Assembly: GCF_014196505.1 (NCBI RefSeq)
Contig: NZ_JACIDW010000001.1
Coordinates: forward strand, 744,001-808,000
Direction: 5' to 3'
Length of the DNA stretch: 64,000 nt
Origin: Rhizobium metallidurans
Lineage (GTDB): Bacteria; Pseudomonadota; Alphaproteobacteria; Rhizobiales; Rhizobiaceae
This document shows, one piece after another, positions 37,749 through 47,501 of the stretch. The notes beneath the pieces are model-generated. The model saw only the letters and a program-made list of their open reading frames with translations. It did not search any database and was not told the origin of the DNA. The position numbers and the translations under genes were made by a program. Position 1 is the stretch's first letter. Each line of letters opens with the position of its first letter.

Positions 37749-37870
37749 ATGGTGTCGAAGAACGATCCTGCGCGCATCGGTATCGGCGGCCCCGTGGTTC
37801 GGGCAAGACCGCACTGACCGAGAAGCTGTACAAGGCGATGCGCGAGCACTATCCGCTCGCCGTGGTCACA
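37749..37870 (+). pseudogene. ureG: Truncated, frameshifted ureG
   Basis: From ATG 37749 the frame reads MVSKNDPARIGIGGPV. After deletion of a single base near 37796 it continues in another frame as GSGKTALTEKLYKAMREHYP and LAVVT, which is the start of the urease GTPase UreG including its P-loop (GGPVGSGKT). Similarity stops at about 37870, just before the position where UreG has NDIYTKED. The remaining 160 or so residues (magnesium and nickel-binding CPH motif) are missing. It therefore cannot make a working protein. It lies 16 kb from the urease operon, which has no ureG. Confidence 0.88.
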
Positions 37871-37940
37871 GCCTTTGCCGCCTGTGCATCTCCGACGCAC
37901 CTCTCACAACTGAAAGGCGACCATCGAGGGTTCGGCTCCC

Positions 37941-37961
37941 CGATCGGGTTTCACCCGATCG
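37941..37961 (-). terminator. Hairpin overlapping the pntB stop codon
   Basis: CGATCGGGT and ACCCGATCG form perfect 9-bp arms with a three-base loop, and the pntB stop codon (37951-37953) lies in the loop and arm. No T run follows on the minus strand, so it would act as a 3-prime stabilising hairpin or a weak or Rho-assisted terminator. Confidence 0.6.
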
Positions 37962-39384
37962 CGGGTAGCAACCGGTCGATGCTCTTCTTGGCGTCACCAT
38001 AGAACATGCGCGTGTTCTCCTTGTAGAACAGCGGGTTCTCGATGCCGGAATAACCCGTGCCCTGACCGCGCTTCGACACGAAGACCTGCTTTGCCTTCCA
38101 CACTTCCAGAACCGGCATGCCAGCGATCGGTGAGTTCGGGTCTTCCTGCGCCGCCGGATTGACGATGTCGTTCGAACCGATGACGATGACGACGTCGGTC
38201 TCGGGGAAGTCGTCGTTGATCTCGTCCATTTCAAGCACGATGTCGTAAGGAACCTTCGCTTCGGCGAGCAGCACGTTCATATGCCCCGGCAGGCGGCCGG
38301 CGACCGGATGGATGGCGAAGCGGACGGTCTTGCCGGCGGCGCGCAGCTTGCGCGTGAGCTCGGAAACCGCCTGTTGCGCCTGCGCGACGGCCATGCCGTA
38401 GCCCGGCACGATGACGATGCTATCGGCATCGTTGAGAGCGGAGGCCACGCCCTCGGCATCGATGGCGATCTGTTCGCCTTCGATTTCCATCGCCGGTCCG
38501 GTCGTCGTGCCGAAACCGCCGAGTATGACCGAGACGAAAGAGCGGTTCATCGCCTTGCACATGATATAGGAGAGGATCGCGCCCGAGGAGCCGACCAGCG
38601 CGCCGGTGACGATCAGGAGATCGTTGCCGAGGGTGAAGCCGATGGCGGCCGCCGCCCAGCCGGAATAGCTGTTCAGCATCGAGACGACGACAGGCATATC
38701 GGCGCCGCCGATGCCCATGATCAGGTGGTAGCCGATGAAGAACGCCAGCAGCGTCATCAGGATCAGGGTCCACACACCGGCGCCGTTCGCATACATCAGC
38801 AGCAGGATCAGCGACAGGATCGCGGCGCTCGCATTTAGAAAATGGCCACCGGGCAATTTCGTGGCCTTGCCGTCGATCTTGCCGGCGAGCTTGCCGAAAG
38901 CGACGACAGAGCCCGTGAAGGTGACGGCGCCGATGAAGACGCCCAAGAAAACCTCGACCTTCATGATGGCGAGCTCGACCGGCGTCTTGCGGGCGAGAAT
39001 GCCGGCAAAGCCGTCGAGGGCCGCGCGCGCGGTTTCATCCATGCCGGCGATGCGCCATGCCTCGATATGGGCGTTGAAGCCGATGAACACGGCGGCAAGG
39101 CCCACGAAGGAGTGGAGCGCGGCCACCAGTTGCGGCATCTCCGTCATCTGCACACGGCTCGCGACGAAGTAGCCGGCGATGGAGCCCGCCAGGATCATTG
39201 GAAGAATGATGAGCCAGTTGCCGACGCCCGGGCCGAAGATGGTCGCGACAATGGCGAGCGCCATTCCGACGATGCCGTACCAGGCGGCGCGCTTGGCGCT
39301 TTCCTGACCGGAAAGGCCGCCCAGCGAGAGGATGAAAAGCACGGCCGCGGAAATATAGGCGGCCGAAACGATACCAATCGTCAT
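37951..39384 (-). CDS. pntB: NAD(P) transhydrogenase subunit beta
   Basis: A 477-residue subunit of proton-translocating transhydrogenase, which makes NADPH from NADH using the proton gradient. The N-terminal half has about nine helices. The C-terminal domain III binds [44 protein letters not shown] and [20 protein letters not shown] are diagnostic. The ATG at 39384 is 30 bases after pntA, so they form one operon. A hairpin overlaps its stop codon. Identification is firm. Confidence 0.97.
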   Translation of the reverse strand: MTIGIVSAAYISAAVLFILSLGGLSGQESAKRAAWYGIVGMALAIVATIFGPGVGNWLIILPMILAGSIAGYFVASRVQMTEMPQLVAALHSFVGLAAVFIGFNAHIEAWRIAGMDETARAALDGFAGILARKTPVELAIMKVEVFLGVFIGAVTFTGSVVAFGKLAGKIDGKATKLPGGHFLNASAAILSLILLLMYANGAGVWTLILMTLLAFFIGYHLIMGIGGADMPVVVSMLNSYSGWAAAAIGFTLGNDLLIVTGALVGSSGAILSYIMCKAMNRSFVSVILGGFGTTTGPAMEIEGEQIAIDAEGVASALNDADSIVIVPGYGMAVAQAQQAVSELTRKLRAAGKTVRFAIHPVAGRLPGHMNVLLAEAKVPYDIVLEMDEINDDFPETDVVIVIGSNDIVNPAAQEDPNSPIAGMPVLEVWKAKQVFVSKRGQGTGYSGIENPLFYKENTRMFYGDAKKSIDRLLPAIG

Positions 39385-39414
39385 AATGAAAATCCCTTGA
39401 TATCCCTGGCCCGA

Positions 39415-40989
39415 TCAGGACTTCTGGAACATGGCGAGCATGCGCCGCGTGACAAGAAAACCGCCCACGATGTTGATCGTCGCGACGAGAACCGATAGCG
39501 CGGCAAGGGTGACGACCAGCCAGTTGCCGGACCCGACCTGCAGCAGCGCACCGAGAATGACGATGCCCGATATCGCGTTCGTCACTGCCATCAGTGGCGT
39601 ATGCAGCGAGTGCGAGACGTTCCAGATCACCTGGAAGCCGATGAAGCAGGCGAGCATGAACACCACGAAATGGTTCATGAAGCTTGCCGGGGCATAGGCG
39701 CCGACCAGGAGCAGAAGTGCCGTGCCGATCAGGAGCAGGAAGCCCTGGCTCTTGGTCTGCGCCTTGAAGGCGGCTGCCTCGCGCGCGCGCTTTTCCTCGG
39801 GCGTCGGCTCCTTTGGCTTGTCGGACCGCTTCTGGGCGGCGATGGCCTGGATCTTCGGCGGCGGCGGGGGATAGGTGATCGCGCCCTTGAAGGCGACGGT
39901 TGCGCCGCGGATGACGTCGTCTTCCATGTTATGGACGAGCTTGCCATCCTTGGCCGGCGTCAGGTCCGTCATCATGTGGCGGATATTGGTCGAGTAGAGC
40001 GTCGACGACTGCGCGGCCATGCGGCTCGGGAAATCGGTGTAGCCGACGACGGTGACGCCATTGTCGGAGACGATCTTCTGGTCGGCGACGGTGAGGTCGC
40101 AATTGCCGCCGCGCTCGGCCGCGAGATCGATGATGACGGAACCGGGTTTCATGGCGGCGACCATGTCGGCCAGCCACAGCTTCGGCGCATCGCGGCCCGG
40201 GATCAGCGCCGTGGTGATGACGATATCGATCTGTGGCGCGAGTTCGCGGAACTTGGCCAGTTGCTTTTCGCGGAACTCCGGCGAGGAGGGGGCCGCATAG
40301 CCGCCGGTGGCGGCGCCGTCCTGCTGGCTCTCGTTGAAATCGAGGAAGACGAACTCCGCGCCCATGCTTTCGATCTGCTCGGCCACCTCGGGGCGCACGT
40401 CGAAGGCATAGGTGATGGCGCCGAGCGAGGTGGCGGTGCCGATCGCGGCGAGACCGGCGACCCCGGCGCCGATGACGAGCACCTTGGCCGGCGGAACCTT
40501 GCCGGCGGCCGTCACCTGGCCGGTGAAGAAGCGGCCGAAGTTATTGCCGGCTTCGATGACGGCGCGATAGCCGGCGATGTTGGCCATCGACGACAGGGCG
40601 TCCATCTTCTGGGCACGCGAAATGCGCGGCACCATGTCCATGGCTACGATGTTGGCACCGGTCGCCTTCGCCTGCTCCAGAAGTGCCGCGTTCTGAGCAG
40701 GATAAAAGAAGGAAATCAGCGTTTTCTCAGGCCCAAGCCTTTCGGTCTCGGTGCTCTCCGGCGGACGCACCTTGGCGATGACGTCGGCCGATGCCCACAG
40801 GCTGTCGGACGAGGGCGCGATTTCGACGCCGGCAGCACGGTAGGTCTCGTCGGAAAAGCCGGCGGCGAGACCCGCGCCGGTTTCGATGACGCAGTCATAG
40901 CCGAGTTTCTGCAATTGCAGCGCGGAGTCCGGCGTCATCGCCACACGCGCCTCGCCGACGGTTATTTCTTTCAGAACGCCGATTTTCAT
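39415..40989 (-). CDS. pntA: NAD(P) transhydrogenase subunit alpha (unsplit)
   Basis: A 524-residue alpha subunit of transhydrogenase. Domain I for NAD(H) comes first: [20 protein letters not shown], then the Rossmann segment [21 protein letters not shown] linker rich in Pro and Lys (about residues 378-405) leads to the C-terminal membrane helices. Many alphaproteobacteria split this protein into PntAA and PntAB; here it is a single chain as in Escherichia coli. The start at 40989 is an ATG with a weak ribosome site. The gap to the Lrp gene (40990-41256) has no other gene. Confidence 0.96.
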   Translation of the reverse strand: MKIGVLKEITVGEARVAMTPDSALQLQKLGYDCVIETGAGLAAGFSDETYRAAGVEIAPSSDSLWASADVIAKVRPPESTETERLGPEKTLISFFYPAQNAALLEQAKATGANIVAMDMVPRISRAQKMDALSSMANIAGYRAVIEAGNNFGRFFTGQVTAAGKVPPAKVLVIGAGVAGLAAIGTATSLGAITYAFDVRPEVAEQIESMGAEFVFLDFNESQQDGAATGGYAAPSSPEFREKQLAKFRELAPQIDIVITTALIPGRDAPKLWLADMVAAMKPGSVIIDLAAERGGNCDLTVADQKIVSDNGVTVVGYTDFPSRMAAQSSTLYSTNIRHMMTDLTPAKDGKLVHNMEDDVIRGATVAFKGAITYPPPPPKIQAIAAQKRSDKPKEPTPEEKRAREAAAFKAQTKSQGFLLLIGTALLLLVGAYAPASFMNHFVVFMLACFIGFQVIWNVSHSLHTPLMAVTNAISGIVILGALLQVGSGNWLVVTLAALSVLVATINIVGGFLVTRRMLAMFQKS

Positions 40990-41256
40990 TGCAATGGACC
41001 TCGGGTCAGCACGCTTTCGCAGCGCGCGGTTTGTAAGTGCGGCAGTTTTGTGACGCGTTTCAAGGAATTTCTCAACCGTCGTCCCGGTGTTTCCCCCGCT
41101 TTACAGTAGCGAGGGCTACATTTGGCATCGACACTTTAGCGTCGTCAAAGTTAGGTGCTGCTGTTCGGCTGTAGAGGCGGCGTCGGGAGACTGGAAAGTG
41201 TAAGGCGCTGCGTACGTTGTCGGTCGCCGACATCCACGCGTCACCGGGCCAAGTCC

Positions 41257-41739
41257 CTAGCGCAGTCGGGTCAAATCCACCGGGCGATTGTTGATGATCG
41301 CCTCCATCGAAAAGAAGCCGGTGACGGTGGCGAGATCGAAATTGGTGATGAGCTTCTGGTAGAACGCGTCGTAGCCGGACATGCCTTTCGTGACGACCTT
41401 GATCAGATAATCCCAATCGCCGCCGATGCGATAGAAGTCGATCACCTCGGGCAACCGCTCGACATGCGCCCGAAAGCCCTCGCTCCAGTCCTTCGAATGA
41501 TGGCGGGTGCGGATCATGACGAAGACCGTAAGGTCGAAGCCCAGAGCCTTCAGGTCTATGTCGCTGTGCGATCCGCGGATCAGCCCGAGCGAATGCAGCC
41601 GTTGCAGTCGTCGCCAGCAGGCGTTCTGCGAGAGGCCGATCTTCTCCGCCAGATCGCGTTGCGACAAGGTCGCGTCGTGCTGCATGGCGCTGAGGATCTT
41701 CATGTCGAATGCATCGATTTTCGCGGTGGAATCGTTCAT
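41257..41739 (-). CDS. Lrp/AsnC-family transcriptional regulator
   Basis: A 160-residue regulator with an N-terminal helix-turn-helix (DAFDMKILSAMQHDATLSQR, DLAEKIGLSQNACWRRLQRL) and a C-terminal RAM ligand domain (FYRIGGDWDYLIKVVTKGMS). ATG at 41739. It is divergent from the Gfo/Idh/MocA oxidoreductase gene, across a 328-base gap, and lies upstream of pntA on the same strand. Lrp proteins often control the adjacent gene, so either could be its target. It is not closely similar to the Lrp protein at 61939. Confidence 0.93.
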   Translation of the reverse strand: MNDSTAKIDAFDMKILSAMQHDATLSQRDLAEKIGLSQNACWRRLQRLHSLGLIRGSHSDIDLKALGFDLTVFVMIRTRHHSKDWSEGFRAHVERLPEVIDFYRIGGDWDYLIKVVTKGMSGYDAFYQKLITNFDLATVTGFFSMEAIINNRPVDLTRLR

Positions 41740-41959
41740 TTGACACGCCTCGCAATCGATGTTGGTATGTTTCCTCGAAACTTTTGAGAGACGGCACCAA
41801 TTCTGTCAATGCTCAAATCGAGCGCGCCCGGAATGCGGACGGTACGTCGCGACGCCCGTCCCGTAAAGATGGGCGACGAGCATGCTCTTGCCCGAGACCG
41901 GGTGAGTGGTGGTCGCCATGCCGATGGTGAAAATCAAAACAGTCTTCGAACAGCCATTA

Positions 41960-41975
41960 TGAAAATCAATTTCAC
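41960..41975. promoter_or_regulatory. Candidate RpiR-type operator, box 1
   Basis: TGAAAATCAATTTCAC, with GAAA...TTTC symmetry, about 93 bases upstream of the oxidoreductase start. A related TGAAAATCAAAAC lies near 41928. RpiR-family sites in alphaproteobacteria often show GAAA...TTTC arms, and an RpiR gene lies in the same locus. Inferred. Confidence 0.45.
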
Positions 41976-42031
41976 AGTTCCAACTTTTTCCGTGTTTCTT
42001 GTTGACGAGATCGAATTTTTGTCTCAACCTG

Positions 42032-42047
42032 ACGAAAATAAATTACG
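42032..42047. promoter_or_regulatory. Candidate RpiR-type operator, box 2
   Basis: ACGAAAATAAATTACG, 20 bases upstream of the oxidoreductase ATG. It shares ACGAAAATAAWTT with the box at 51100-51114, nine kilobases away before the divergent SnoaL and RidA genes. The position would overlap the promoter or ribosome site, which suits repression. Confidence 0.5.
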
Positions 42048-42067
42048 TAAATGGGAACGAGAACAGC

Positions 42068-43225
42068 ATGAAAGTGGGAATTATCGGGCTAGGATTCCGG
42101 CTCGGCTATCTTGGCTATGTCTTCAAGTCGATTGATGAAAGCTTCGAGATCGTCGGCTATGTCGATCCCGAGCCCGCGGGCCTGCCGGGTCTCGTCGAAA
42201 ACGGCATTTCCGCTGGTAAATCCTATGCCTCTCCGCAGGAGCTGATCGCCAACGAGAAGCTCGATCTCCTGATGATCGGCTCGCCCAATCTCTTCCATCT
42301 CGAACATATCCGTATCGGTCTCGAAGCCGGTCTCAAGGTGTTTTGCGAAAAGCCGATCGTGACGACGATCGCCGAAAGCGTCGAGCTCGCGCGCCTGATG
42401 GCCAAGTTCGGCCATGAGCGGCTTATGGTCGGGCTGGTGCTGCGCTACTCGCCGCTTTACCGCGACCTGCAGGCGGTTCAGGCGGCGGGCAATCTCGGCC
42501 AGATCGTTTCGATCGAGGCATCCGAGCACATCGAGCCCTATCACGGCGCTTTCTTCATGCGCGACTGGCGCCGCTACGAGCGCTATTCCGGCAGCTTCAT
42601 GCTGGAGAAGTGCTGCCACGATCTCGACCTGTATAATGGCATCGTCGGCGCGCGGCCCGAACGGGTCGCAAGCTTCGGCGGACGCAAGAGCTTCACGCCT
42701 GACAACGATCCGGCCCGCGAAGGCATCAACGATCTCGAACTGTTCCATCGCAAGCCGAGCGGCTGGAAGGGCACCGACAAGGTGTTCGACAGTGACGCCG
42801 ACATCATCGACTATCAGGTCGCGATCGTCGAATACGCCAACGGCGTCGGCATGAACTTCCACACCAATCTCAACGTGCCCGACCAGTTCCGCCGCTTTGC
42901 GATCATGGGATCGCGCGGCATGGCCGAAGGCGATTTCGTTCGCGGCTATCTGGATGTGCATGAGCAACTGACCGGCAAGAAGGTCGTCGAAAACACCTAC
43001 GCCGCCACCGAGCTGTCGCAGCACTATGGCGCCGACGAACAGATGGCCGTCGATATTCTCGACAGCGTTCGCACCGGCACGGTGCTGCCTGTGTCGACGC
43101 TTAATGCGCTGGAGGCGGGTATTCTCGCGCTTTCGATGGACGAGGCCCGCATGAAGCGATCGGTCGTGGATCTGCGTCCCGTATGGGACAAGTTCGACGA
43201 GGCGCTCCACGCTAGAGCAGCCTGA
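42068..43225 (+). CDS. Gfo/Idh/MocA-family oxidoreductase
   Basis: A 385-residue NAD(P)-dependent oxidoreductase. Start ATG 42068 opens directly with the Rossmann motif KVGIIGLGFRLGYLG. The cofactor-site motif CEKPI (in AGLKVFCEKPIVTTIAESV) and the catalytic-type segment EKCCHDLDLYNGIVGARPER with a His-Asp are present. Family members oxidise or epimerise sugars and inositols; some hydrolyse glycosides through an NAD redox step. It heads a sugar ABC transporter operon, 13 bases before the first permease gene. Its substrate is probably the imported sugar or a derivative. Confidence 0.93.
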   Translation: MKVGIIGLGFRLGYLGYVFKSIDESFEIVGYVDPEPAGLPGLVENGISAGKSYASPQELIANEKLDLLMIGSPNLFHLEHIRIGLEAGLKVFCEKPIVTTIAESVELARLMAKFGHERLMVGLVLRYSPLYRDLQAVQAAGNLGQIVSIEASEHIEPYHGAFFMRDWRRYERYSGSFMLEKCCHDLDLYNGIVGARPERVASFGGRKSFTPDNDPAREGINDLELFHRKPSGWKGTDKVFDSDADIIDYQVAIVEYANGVGMNFHTNLNVPDQFRRFAIMGSRGMAEGDFVRGYLDVHEQLTGKKVVENTYAATELSQHYGADEQMAVDILDSVRTGTVLPVSTLNALEAGILALSMDEARMKRSVVDLRPVWDKFDEALHARAA

Positions 43226-43238
43226 GGAGGGCGGCAGG

Positions 43239-44123
43239 ATGAACGTTCAACGAAGCAACCTCATCTTCGCCTGGATACTTCTCCTTCCAGCAGTTCTCTA
43301 CGTCGCGCTGATCGTTGCCTATCCGCTCGTCGATACCTTTATCCTTTCCTTTACGGATGCGTCGCTGAAGAAGGTGACGAACTGGGTCGGCTGGGTGAAT
43401 TACGCGAAGATTTTCAATCAGACCTTTGCCGAGGTTATCATCCGGACGTTCGTCTGGACCTTCTTCTCCGTGTCGATCAAGATGATTATCGGCGTTTTTG
43501 GCGCCACCATGTTGAACGCGGCGGTTCCGGGACGGGCGCTCTTCCGTGTCCTGACGATGCCACCGTGGATCGTTCCGATGGCGATCGGCATCTTCATGTG
43601 GGGGTGGATGTATAACGGGCAGTTCGGGATGATTTCCGGCATGCTGCAGCGGGTCGGTCTTGCGTCCGGACCCGTGGCATTCCTTGCCGAGGGATCGACC
43701 GCTTTCTGGGCGACGATCATTACCGACGTCTGGATCGGCGTGCCGATGGTCACGCTTTACATGCTGGCCGCCATGCAGGCGATTCCACAGGATCTCTACG
43801 AAGCCGCGTGGACGGATGGTGCCGGTCGGTTCTATCGCTTCCGCCGGATCACGCTGCCGCTGATCATTCCTTCGCTGATCACCATGTCGATGCTGTCGCT
43901 GATCGCGACCTTCAATTCATTCGACATCATCTGGATTTTGACTCGCGGTGGTCCGAGCGGTGAAACGACGACGATGATCATCGACACTTACCGTACCGCC
44001 ATCGGTTCGAACAAATATGGTGAGGGTGCCGCGCGCGCCGTTCTGATCTGCATCTTCTTGTCGATCTTCTGCGTTTGCTACTTCCGCCTGACCAGCCGAC
44101 TTGCTTCCGGAGACAAGCGATGA
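43239..44123 (+). CDS. Sugar ABC transporter permease (MalF/UgpA type)
   Basis: A 294-residue inner-membrane permease of the carbohydrate CUT1 class. About six helices are visible, with the EAA loop EAAWTDGAGRFYRFRRITLP that docks to the ATPase. The gene follows the oxidoreductase after 13 bases with GAGGAGGGCGG ahead of the ATG. Its stop overlaps the start of the second permease gene by four bases. The first periplasmic loop is short, as in UgpA-type proteins. Confidence 0.95.
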   Translation: MNVQRSNLIFAWILLLPAVLYVALIVAYPLVDTFILSFTDASLKKVTNWVGWVNYAKIFNQTFAEVIIRTFVWTFFSVSIKMIIGVFGATMLNAAVPGRALFRVLTMPPWIVPMAIGIFMWGWMYNGQFGMISGMLQRVGLASGPVAFLAEGSTAFWATIITDVWIGVPMVTLYMLAAMQAIPQDLYEAAWTDGAGRFYRFRRITLPLIIPSLITMSMLSLIATFNSFDIIWILTRGGPSGETTTMIIDTYRTAIGSNKYGEGAARAVLICIFLSIFCVCYFRLTSRLASGDKR

Positions 44124-44980
44124 AACAGCCATCTCTTCTGATCAATCGCTACAAGTGGTACGAGATTGTCGGCATCTACGCCGGAATTCTGGTGTTTCTG
44201 ACATTCGTGCTGGCACCGTTCGTGGAAGGCTTTCTCGTATCGTTGAAGCCGCTCAGCCAGCTCTTCTCTTCGCCCTATCGGTTCATTCCCGAAAACGGTT
44301 CCTTCGAAGCCTACCGCACGATGTGGATCAGCGTTCCGGGCTTTGCGCGATACATCTTCAATTCGTTCTTCATTTCGATCATCGTCACAGCGGTCGTCCT
44401 GATCCTGGTCGTGCCGGCTGCCTATTCGTTCGCCCGCTTCGAGTTCAGGGGAGCCGGCCTTCTGCTCGGCGCGTTCCTTGCCGTAAATATGTTTTCGGGC
44501 GCTGTTCTTCTCATCCCGCTCTTCCGTCTGATGCGCTCGCTTGGTCTTCTCAATACGTACTTCGCCATCATCGTTCCCGGGGTAGCCTTCCTGATCCCGT
44601 CGGCCATCTGGCTGCTCAGAACCTACATGATGCGTATTCCGAGGGAACTGGATGAAGCCGCCTACGTCGATGGCGCCAGCCATTTCTACACCCTGCGTCG
44701 CGTTATCCTCCCGATCGCAATGCCGGGCATTACCGTGGTTGCGATCACGACGTTCATCGGCTCCTATGCTCAGCAGTTCATCTTCGCTCTGACATTCAAC
44801 TCCAAGACCGAGTATGCGCCGCTCCCTGTCGGCCTTTTTGCCTATTTCGGTCGCCAGGAGGTGGTCTGGAACGAACTCATGGCTGCAAGCTTCGTCGGCA
44901 TCGCGCCGGCTATGATCGTGATCTTCCTCCTTCAACGGTATCTCGTCAGCGGTCTGACTGCGGGCGCGGTGAAACAGTAA
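44120..44980 (+). CDS. Sugar ABC transporter permease (MalG/UgpE type)
   Basis: A 286-residue second permease of the CUT1 importer. The ATG at 44120 overlaps the preceding stop (ATGA), and earlier in-frame codons are rejected on that basis. The EAA loop is DEAAYVDGASHFYTLRRVIL. Six helices are visible. With the first permease it forms the heterodimeric channel. Confidence 0.95.
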   Translation: MKQPSLLINRYKWYEIVGIYAGILVFLTFVLAPFVEGFLVSLKPLSQLFSSPYRFIPENGSFEAYRTMWISVPGFARYIFNSFFISIIVTAVVLILVVPAAYSFARFEFRGAGLLLGAFLAVNMFSGAVLLIPLFRLMRSLGLLNTYFAIIVPGVAFLIPSAIWLLRTYMMRIPRELDEAAYVDGASHFYTLRRVILPIAMPGITVVAITTFIGSYAQQFIFALTFNSKTEYAPLPVGLFAYFGRQEVVWNELMAASFVGIAPAMIVIFLLQRYLVSGLTAGAVKQ

Positions 44981-45021
44981 GTCGAAAGTCAACCACCAGA
45001 GAAAAAACGGGAGCTAAAGAC

Positions 45022-46254
45022 GTGACTATTCAATTCAAGACCGGGCTGATGGCCCTTGCCCTGCTCGGTTCGACCGCGCTCGGCGCCATGACCGCTCAGG
45101 CCGCCAATCAGGAAATCTCGTGGATTTATTGCGGCGACAAGATCGACCCGATCCATGAAAAATACATCAAGGAATGGGAAGGCAAGAACGCCGGCTGGTC
45201 GGTGAAGCCTGAGGTCGTGGGCTGGGAACAGTGCCAGGACAAGGCAACGACGCTTGCCGCGGCGGGAACGCCCGTGGCCATGGCCTATGTCGGCTCGCGC
45301 ACGCTGAAGGAATTCGCGGAAAACGACCTGATCGTCCCGGTTCCGATGAGCGATGACGAGAAGAAGAGCTACTATCCGGGTATCGTCAGCACGGTGACGT
45401 TCGACGATACGCAGTGGGGCGTTCCGATCGCCTTCTCGACCAAGGCGCTCTACTGGAACAAGGCCCTCTTCAAGCAGGCTGGTCTCGATCCGGAAAAGCC
45501 GCCGCAGACCTGGGCCGAGGAAATCGCCTTTGCCAAGGCGATCAAGGAAAAGACGGGCATTCCGGGCTATGGTCTGCCAGCCAAGACCTTCGACAACACG
45601 ATGCACCAGTTCATGCATTGGGTTTACACCAACAACGGCACGATCATCGACGACAAGGGCAACATCAAGGCCGACAGCCCTGAGGTTCTTGCCGCTCTCC
45701 AGGCCTACAAGGACATCACGCCTTACTCCGTCGAAGGCGCCACCGCCTACGAACAGAACGAAATCCGCGCCATCTTCCTCGACGGCAAGGTCGGCATGAT
45801 CCAGGCCGGTTCGGGCGCCGCCTATCGCCTCAAGGACACGAAGCTCGAATGGGGCGTCGCGCCGCTGCCGCTCGGTCCCTCCGCCAAGGGCCAGGGCACG
45901 CTGCTCATCACCGACAGCCTGGCGATCTTCAAGGGTTCGGGCGTCGAGGAAAAGGCAACCGAGTTCGCCAAGTTCATCACCTCCGCGGGTCCGCAGGGCG
46001 AGTACGAACTCCAGGGTGGCGCCGGCCTGACGCCGCTGCGTCCGTCGGCCCAGGTCGATGAATTCGTCAAGAAGGAGCCCTTCTGGAAGCCGTTCATCGA
46101 CGGCATTGCCTATGGTGGCCCGGAGCCGCTGTTCAAGGACTACAAGGGCTTCCAGAATTCCATGATCGAGATGGTCCAGTCCGTCGTGACGGGCAAGGCC
46201 GAGCCGGCCGACGCCCTCAAGAAGGCCGCGACCGATATCGAGGCGTTCAAGTAA
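45022..46254 (+). CDS. Sugar ABC transporter substrate-binding protein
   Basis: A 410-residue periplasmic binding protein of the CUT1 class. It has a GTG start behind GGGAGC and a Sec signal ending TAQAANQE. The mature start ISWIYCGDKIDPIHEKYIKE and EWEGKNAGWSVKPEVVGWEQ are typical of the family. Two Cys residues (in IYCGDK and WEQCQD) may form a disulfide. It follows the permease genes after 41 bases, and a strong hairpin separates it from the ATPase gene. The placement of the binding protein third, after the permeases, is unusual. The ligand is unknown; the locus suggests an amino sugar or its conjugate. Confidence 0.94.
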   Translation: MTIQFKTGLMALALLGSTALGAMTAQAANQEISWIYCGDKIDPIHEKYIKEWEGKNAGWSVKPEVVGWEQCQDKATTLAAAGTPVAMAYVGSRTLKEFAENDLIVPVPMSDDEKKSYYPGIVSTVTFDDTQWGVPIAFSTKALYWNKALFKQAGLDPEKPPQTWAEEIAFAKAIKEKTGIPGYGLPAKTFDNTMHQFMHWVYTNNGTIIDDKGNIKADSPEVLAALQAYKDITPYSVEGATAYEQNEIRAIFLDGKVGMIQAGSGAAYRLKDTKLEWGVAPLPLGPSAKGQGTLLITDSLAIFKGSGVEEKATEFAKFITSAGPQGEYELQGGAGLTPLRPSAQVDEFVKKEPFWKPFIDGIAYGGPEPLFKDYKGFQNSMIEMVQSVVTGKAEPADALKKAATDIEAFK

Positions 46255-46264
46255 GCCTTTGTTG

Positions 46265-46294
46265 GGGATCGCGGGGCGCAACACCCGCGATCCC
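46265..46294 (+). terminator. Intercistronic hairpin after the substrate-binding protein gene
   Basis: GGGATCGCGGG and CCCGCGATCCC form a perfect 11-bp stem with an eight-base loop, 10 bases after the binding-protein stop. No T run follows. Such hairpins typically protect the upstream messenger and lower downstream expression, giving more binding protein than ATPase. Confidence 0.75.
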
Positions 46295-46343
46295 TTCGCT
46301 ATCGAGGGTATGCGCCGCGCGTGGCGGTGAGCGGAGACAGGTT

Positions 46344-47480
46344 TTGGGACAGCTACTTCTCAACAAGGTTCAGAAATTTTACGGCGACTTCGAGGTTCTG
46401 AAGGGCGTTCAGCTCGAGGTGAACAATGGCGAGTTCGTCGTGTTCGTCGGCCCCTCCGGCTGCGGCAAATCCACCTTGCTTCGCATGATCGCAGGCTTGG
46501 ACGGAACCTCGGCGGGTGACATCGTGATCGACGGCGTCAGGGTGAACGATCTGCCACCCGTCAAGCGCGGCATCGCCATGGTGTTCCAGTCCTACGCGCT
46601 TTATCCGCATATGAGCGTTTTCGAAAATATCGCCTTTCCGCTGCGCGTCGAGAAGATGGAAGAGGGGAAGCTGAAGGCCAAGGTGGAAAACGCCGCCCGC
46701 ATCCTGCATCTCGACCAGCGTCTGCAGCAGAAGCCGGGCATGCTCTCGGGCGGCCAGCGCCAGCGCGTGGCGATCGGCCGCGCGATCGTGCGCGAGCCGA
46801 AAATATTCCTGTTCGACGAACCTTTGTCCAACCTCGACGCCGCGCTGCGCTCCGACATGCGCATCGAACTCGCCAAACTGCACCGCCAGCTCAAGGCGAC
46901 GATGATCTACGTCACCCACGACCAGGTCGAGGCGATGACGATGGCCGACCGCATCGTCGTCCTCAACGCCGGCGAGATCGCCCAGACGGGCGCGCCGCTC
47001 GAACTCTATCACAAGCCCGCCAATATGTTCGTGGCTGGCTTCATCGGCAATCCGAAGATGAATTTCCTGCCGGTCACCTGCACCGGTGCAGCCGACAAGA
47101 GCGTGACGGTCGATTACAAGGGCCAGACGCTGACGGTGCCGGTCACGCCACGCGAGGGTGTCGTGGGCAAGGCGCTGACACTCGGCGTCCGTCCTGAACA
47201 TATCCAACTCGCATCGGGCGATATCTCGCTCACGATCACGCCGAGCGTCATCGAGCGTCTCGGGGCGCAGACCGTTGCCTATGCCGCGCTGGATGGCGAG
47301 GGTGAGAACTTCTGCGCCACGCTATCCGGCAGCGTCGGCGTGCGGCCGGAGCAGCCCATGCTGGTCGGCATCAACGCTGCGGACTGCCACCTCTTCGACG
47401 GCGCCGGCATCGCGTTCGAACGCCACGTTGCGTTGACCGATATCGATCTCAATCTGCTGAACCCGACAGCGCTTGCCTGA
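46344..47480 (+). CDS. Sugar ABC transporter ATP-binding protein (UgpC/MalK type)
   Basis: A 378-residue ATPase for CUT1 sugar importers. Walker A GPSGCGKST, signature SGGQRQRVA, Walker B IFLFDEPLSNLDAAL and switch His in VTHDQVEAM are intact. The C-terminal beta-rich regulatory domain (about residues 235-370) is present, as in UgpC/MalK. The start is a TTG at 46344 giving MGQLLLNKVQKFYGDFEVLK; no closer ATG exists. It is the last gene of the importer operon. Confidence 0.95.
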   Translation: MGQLLLNKVQKFYGDFEVLKGVQLEVNNGEFVVFVGPSGCGKSTLLRMIAGLDGTSAGDIVIDGVRVNDLPPVKRGIAMVFQSYALYPHMSVFENIAFPLRVEKMEEGKLKAKVENAARILHLDQRLQQKPGMLSGGQRQRVAIGRAIVREPKIFLFDEPLSNLDAALRSDMRIELAKLHRQLKATMIYVTHDQVEAMTMADRIVVLNAGEIAQTGAPLELYHKPANMFVAGFIGNPKMNFLPVTCTGAADKSVTVDYKGQTLTVPVTPREGVVGKALTLGVRPEHIQLASGDISLTITPSVIERLGAQTVAYAALDGEGENFCATLSGSVGVRPEQPMLVGINAADCHLFDGAGIAFERHVALTDIDLNLLNPTALA

Positions 47481-47501
47481 TCGCGAGCGCGGGTCGCGTC
47501 A

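Larger units (their letters stand above)
41740..42067. other. Divergent regulatory region with GAAAAT boxes
   Basis: No supported gene. A short minus-strand frame (41806-42027 region) has no family likeness. The right half is AT-rich and contains several GAAAATMAATT-like boxes that also occur before the RidA gene at 51 kb (separate entries). Confidence 0.6.

Noticed and set aside
39601..41109. Plus-strand frame of 502 codons opposite pntA
   Set aside because: Antisense shadow of a well conserved gene.
41072..41809. Minus-strand frame of 245 codons overlapping the Lrp gene
   Set aside because: The Lrp frame at 41257-41739 has the full HTH and RAM domains; this one has no recognisable pattern.
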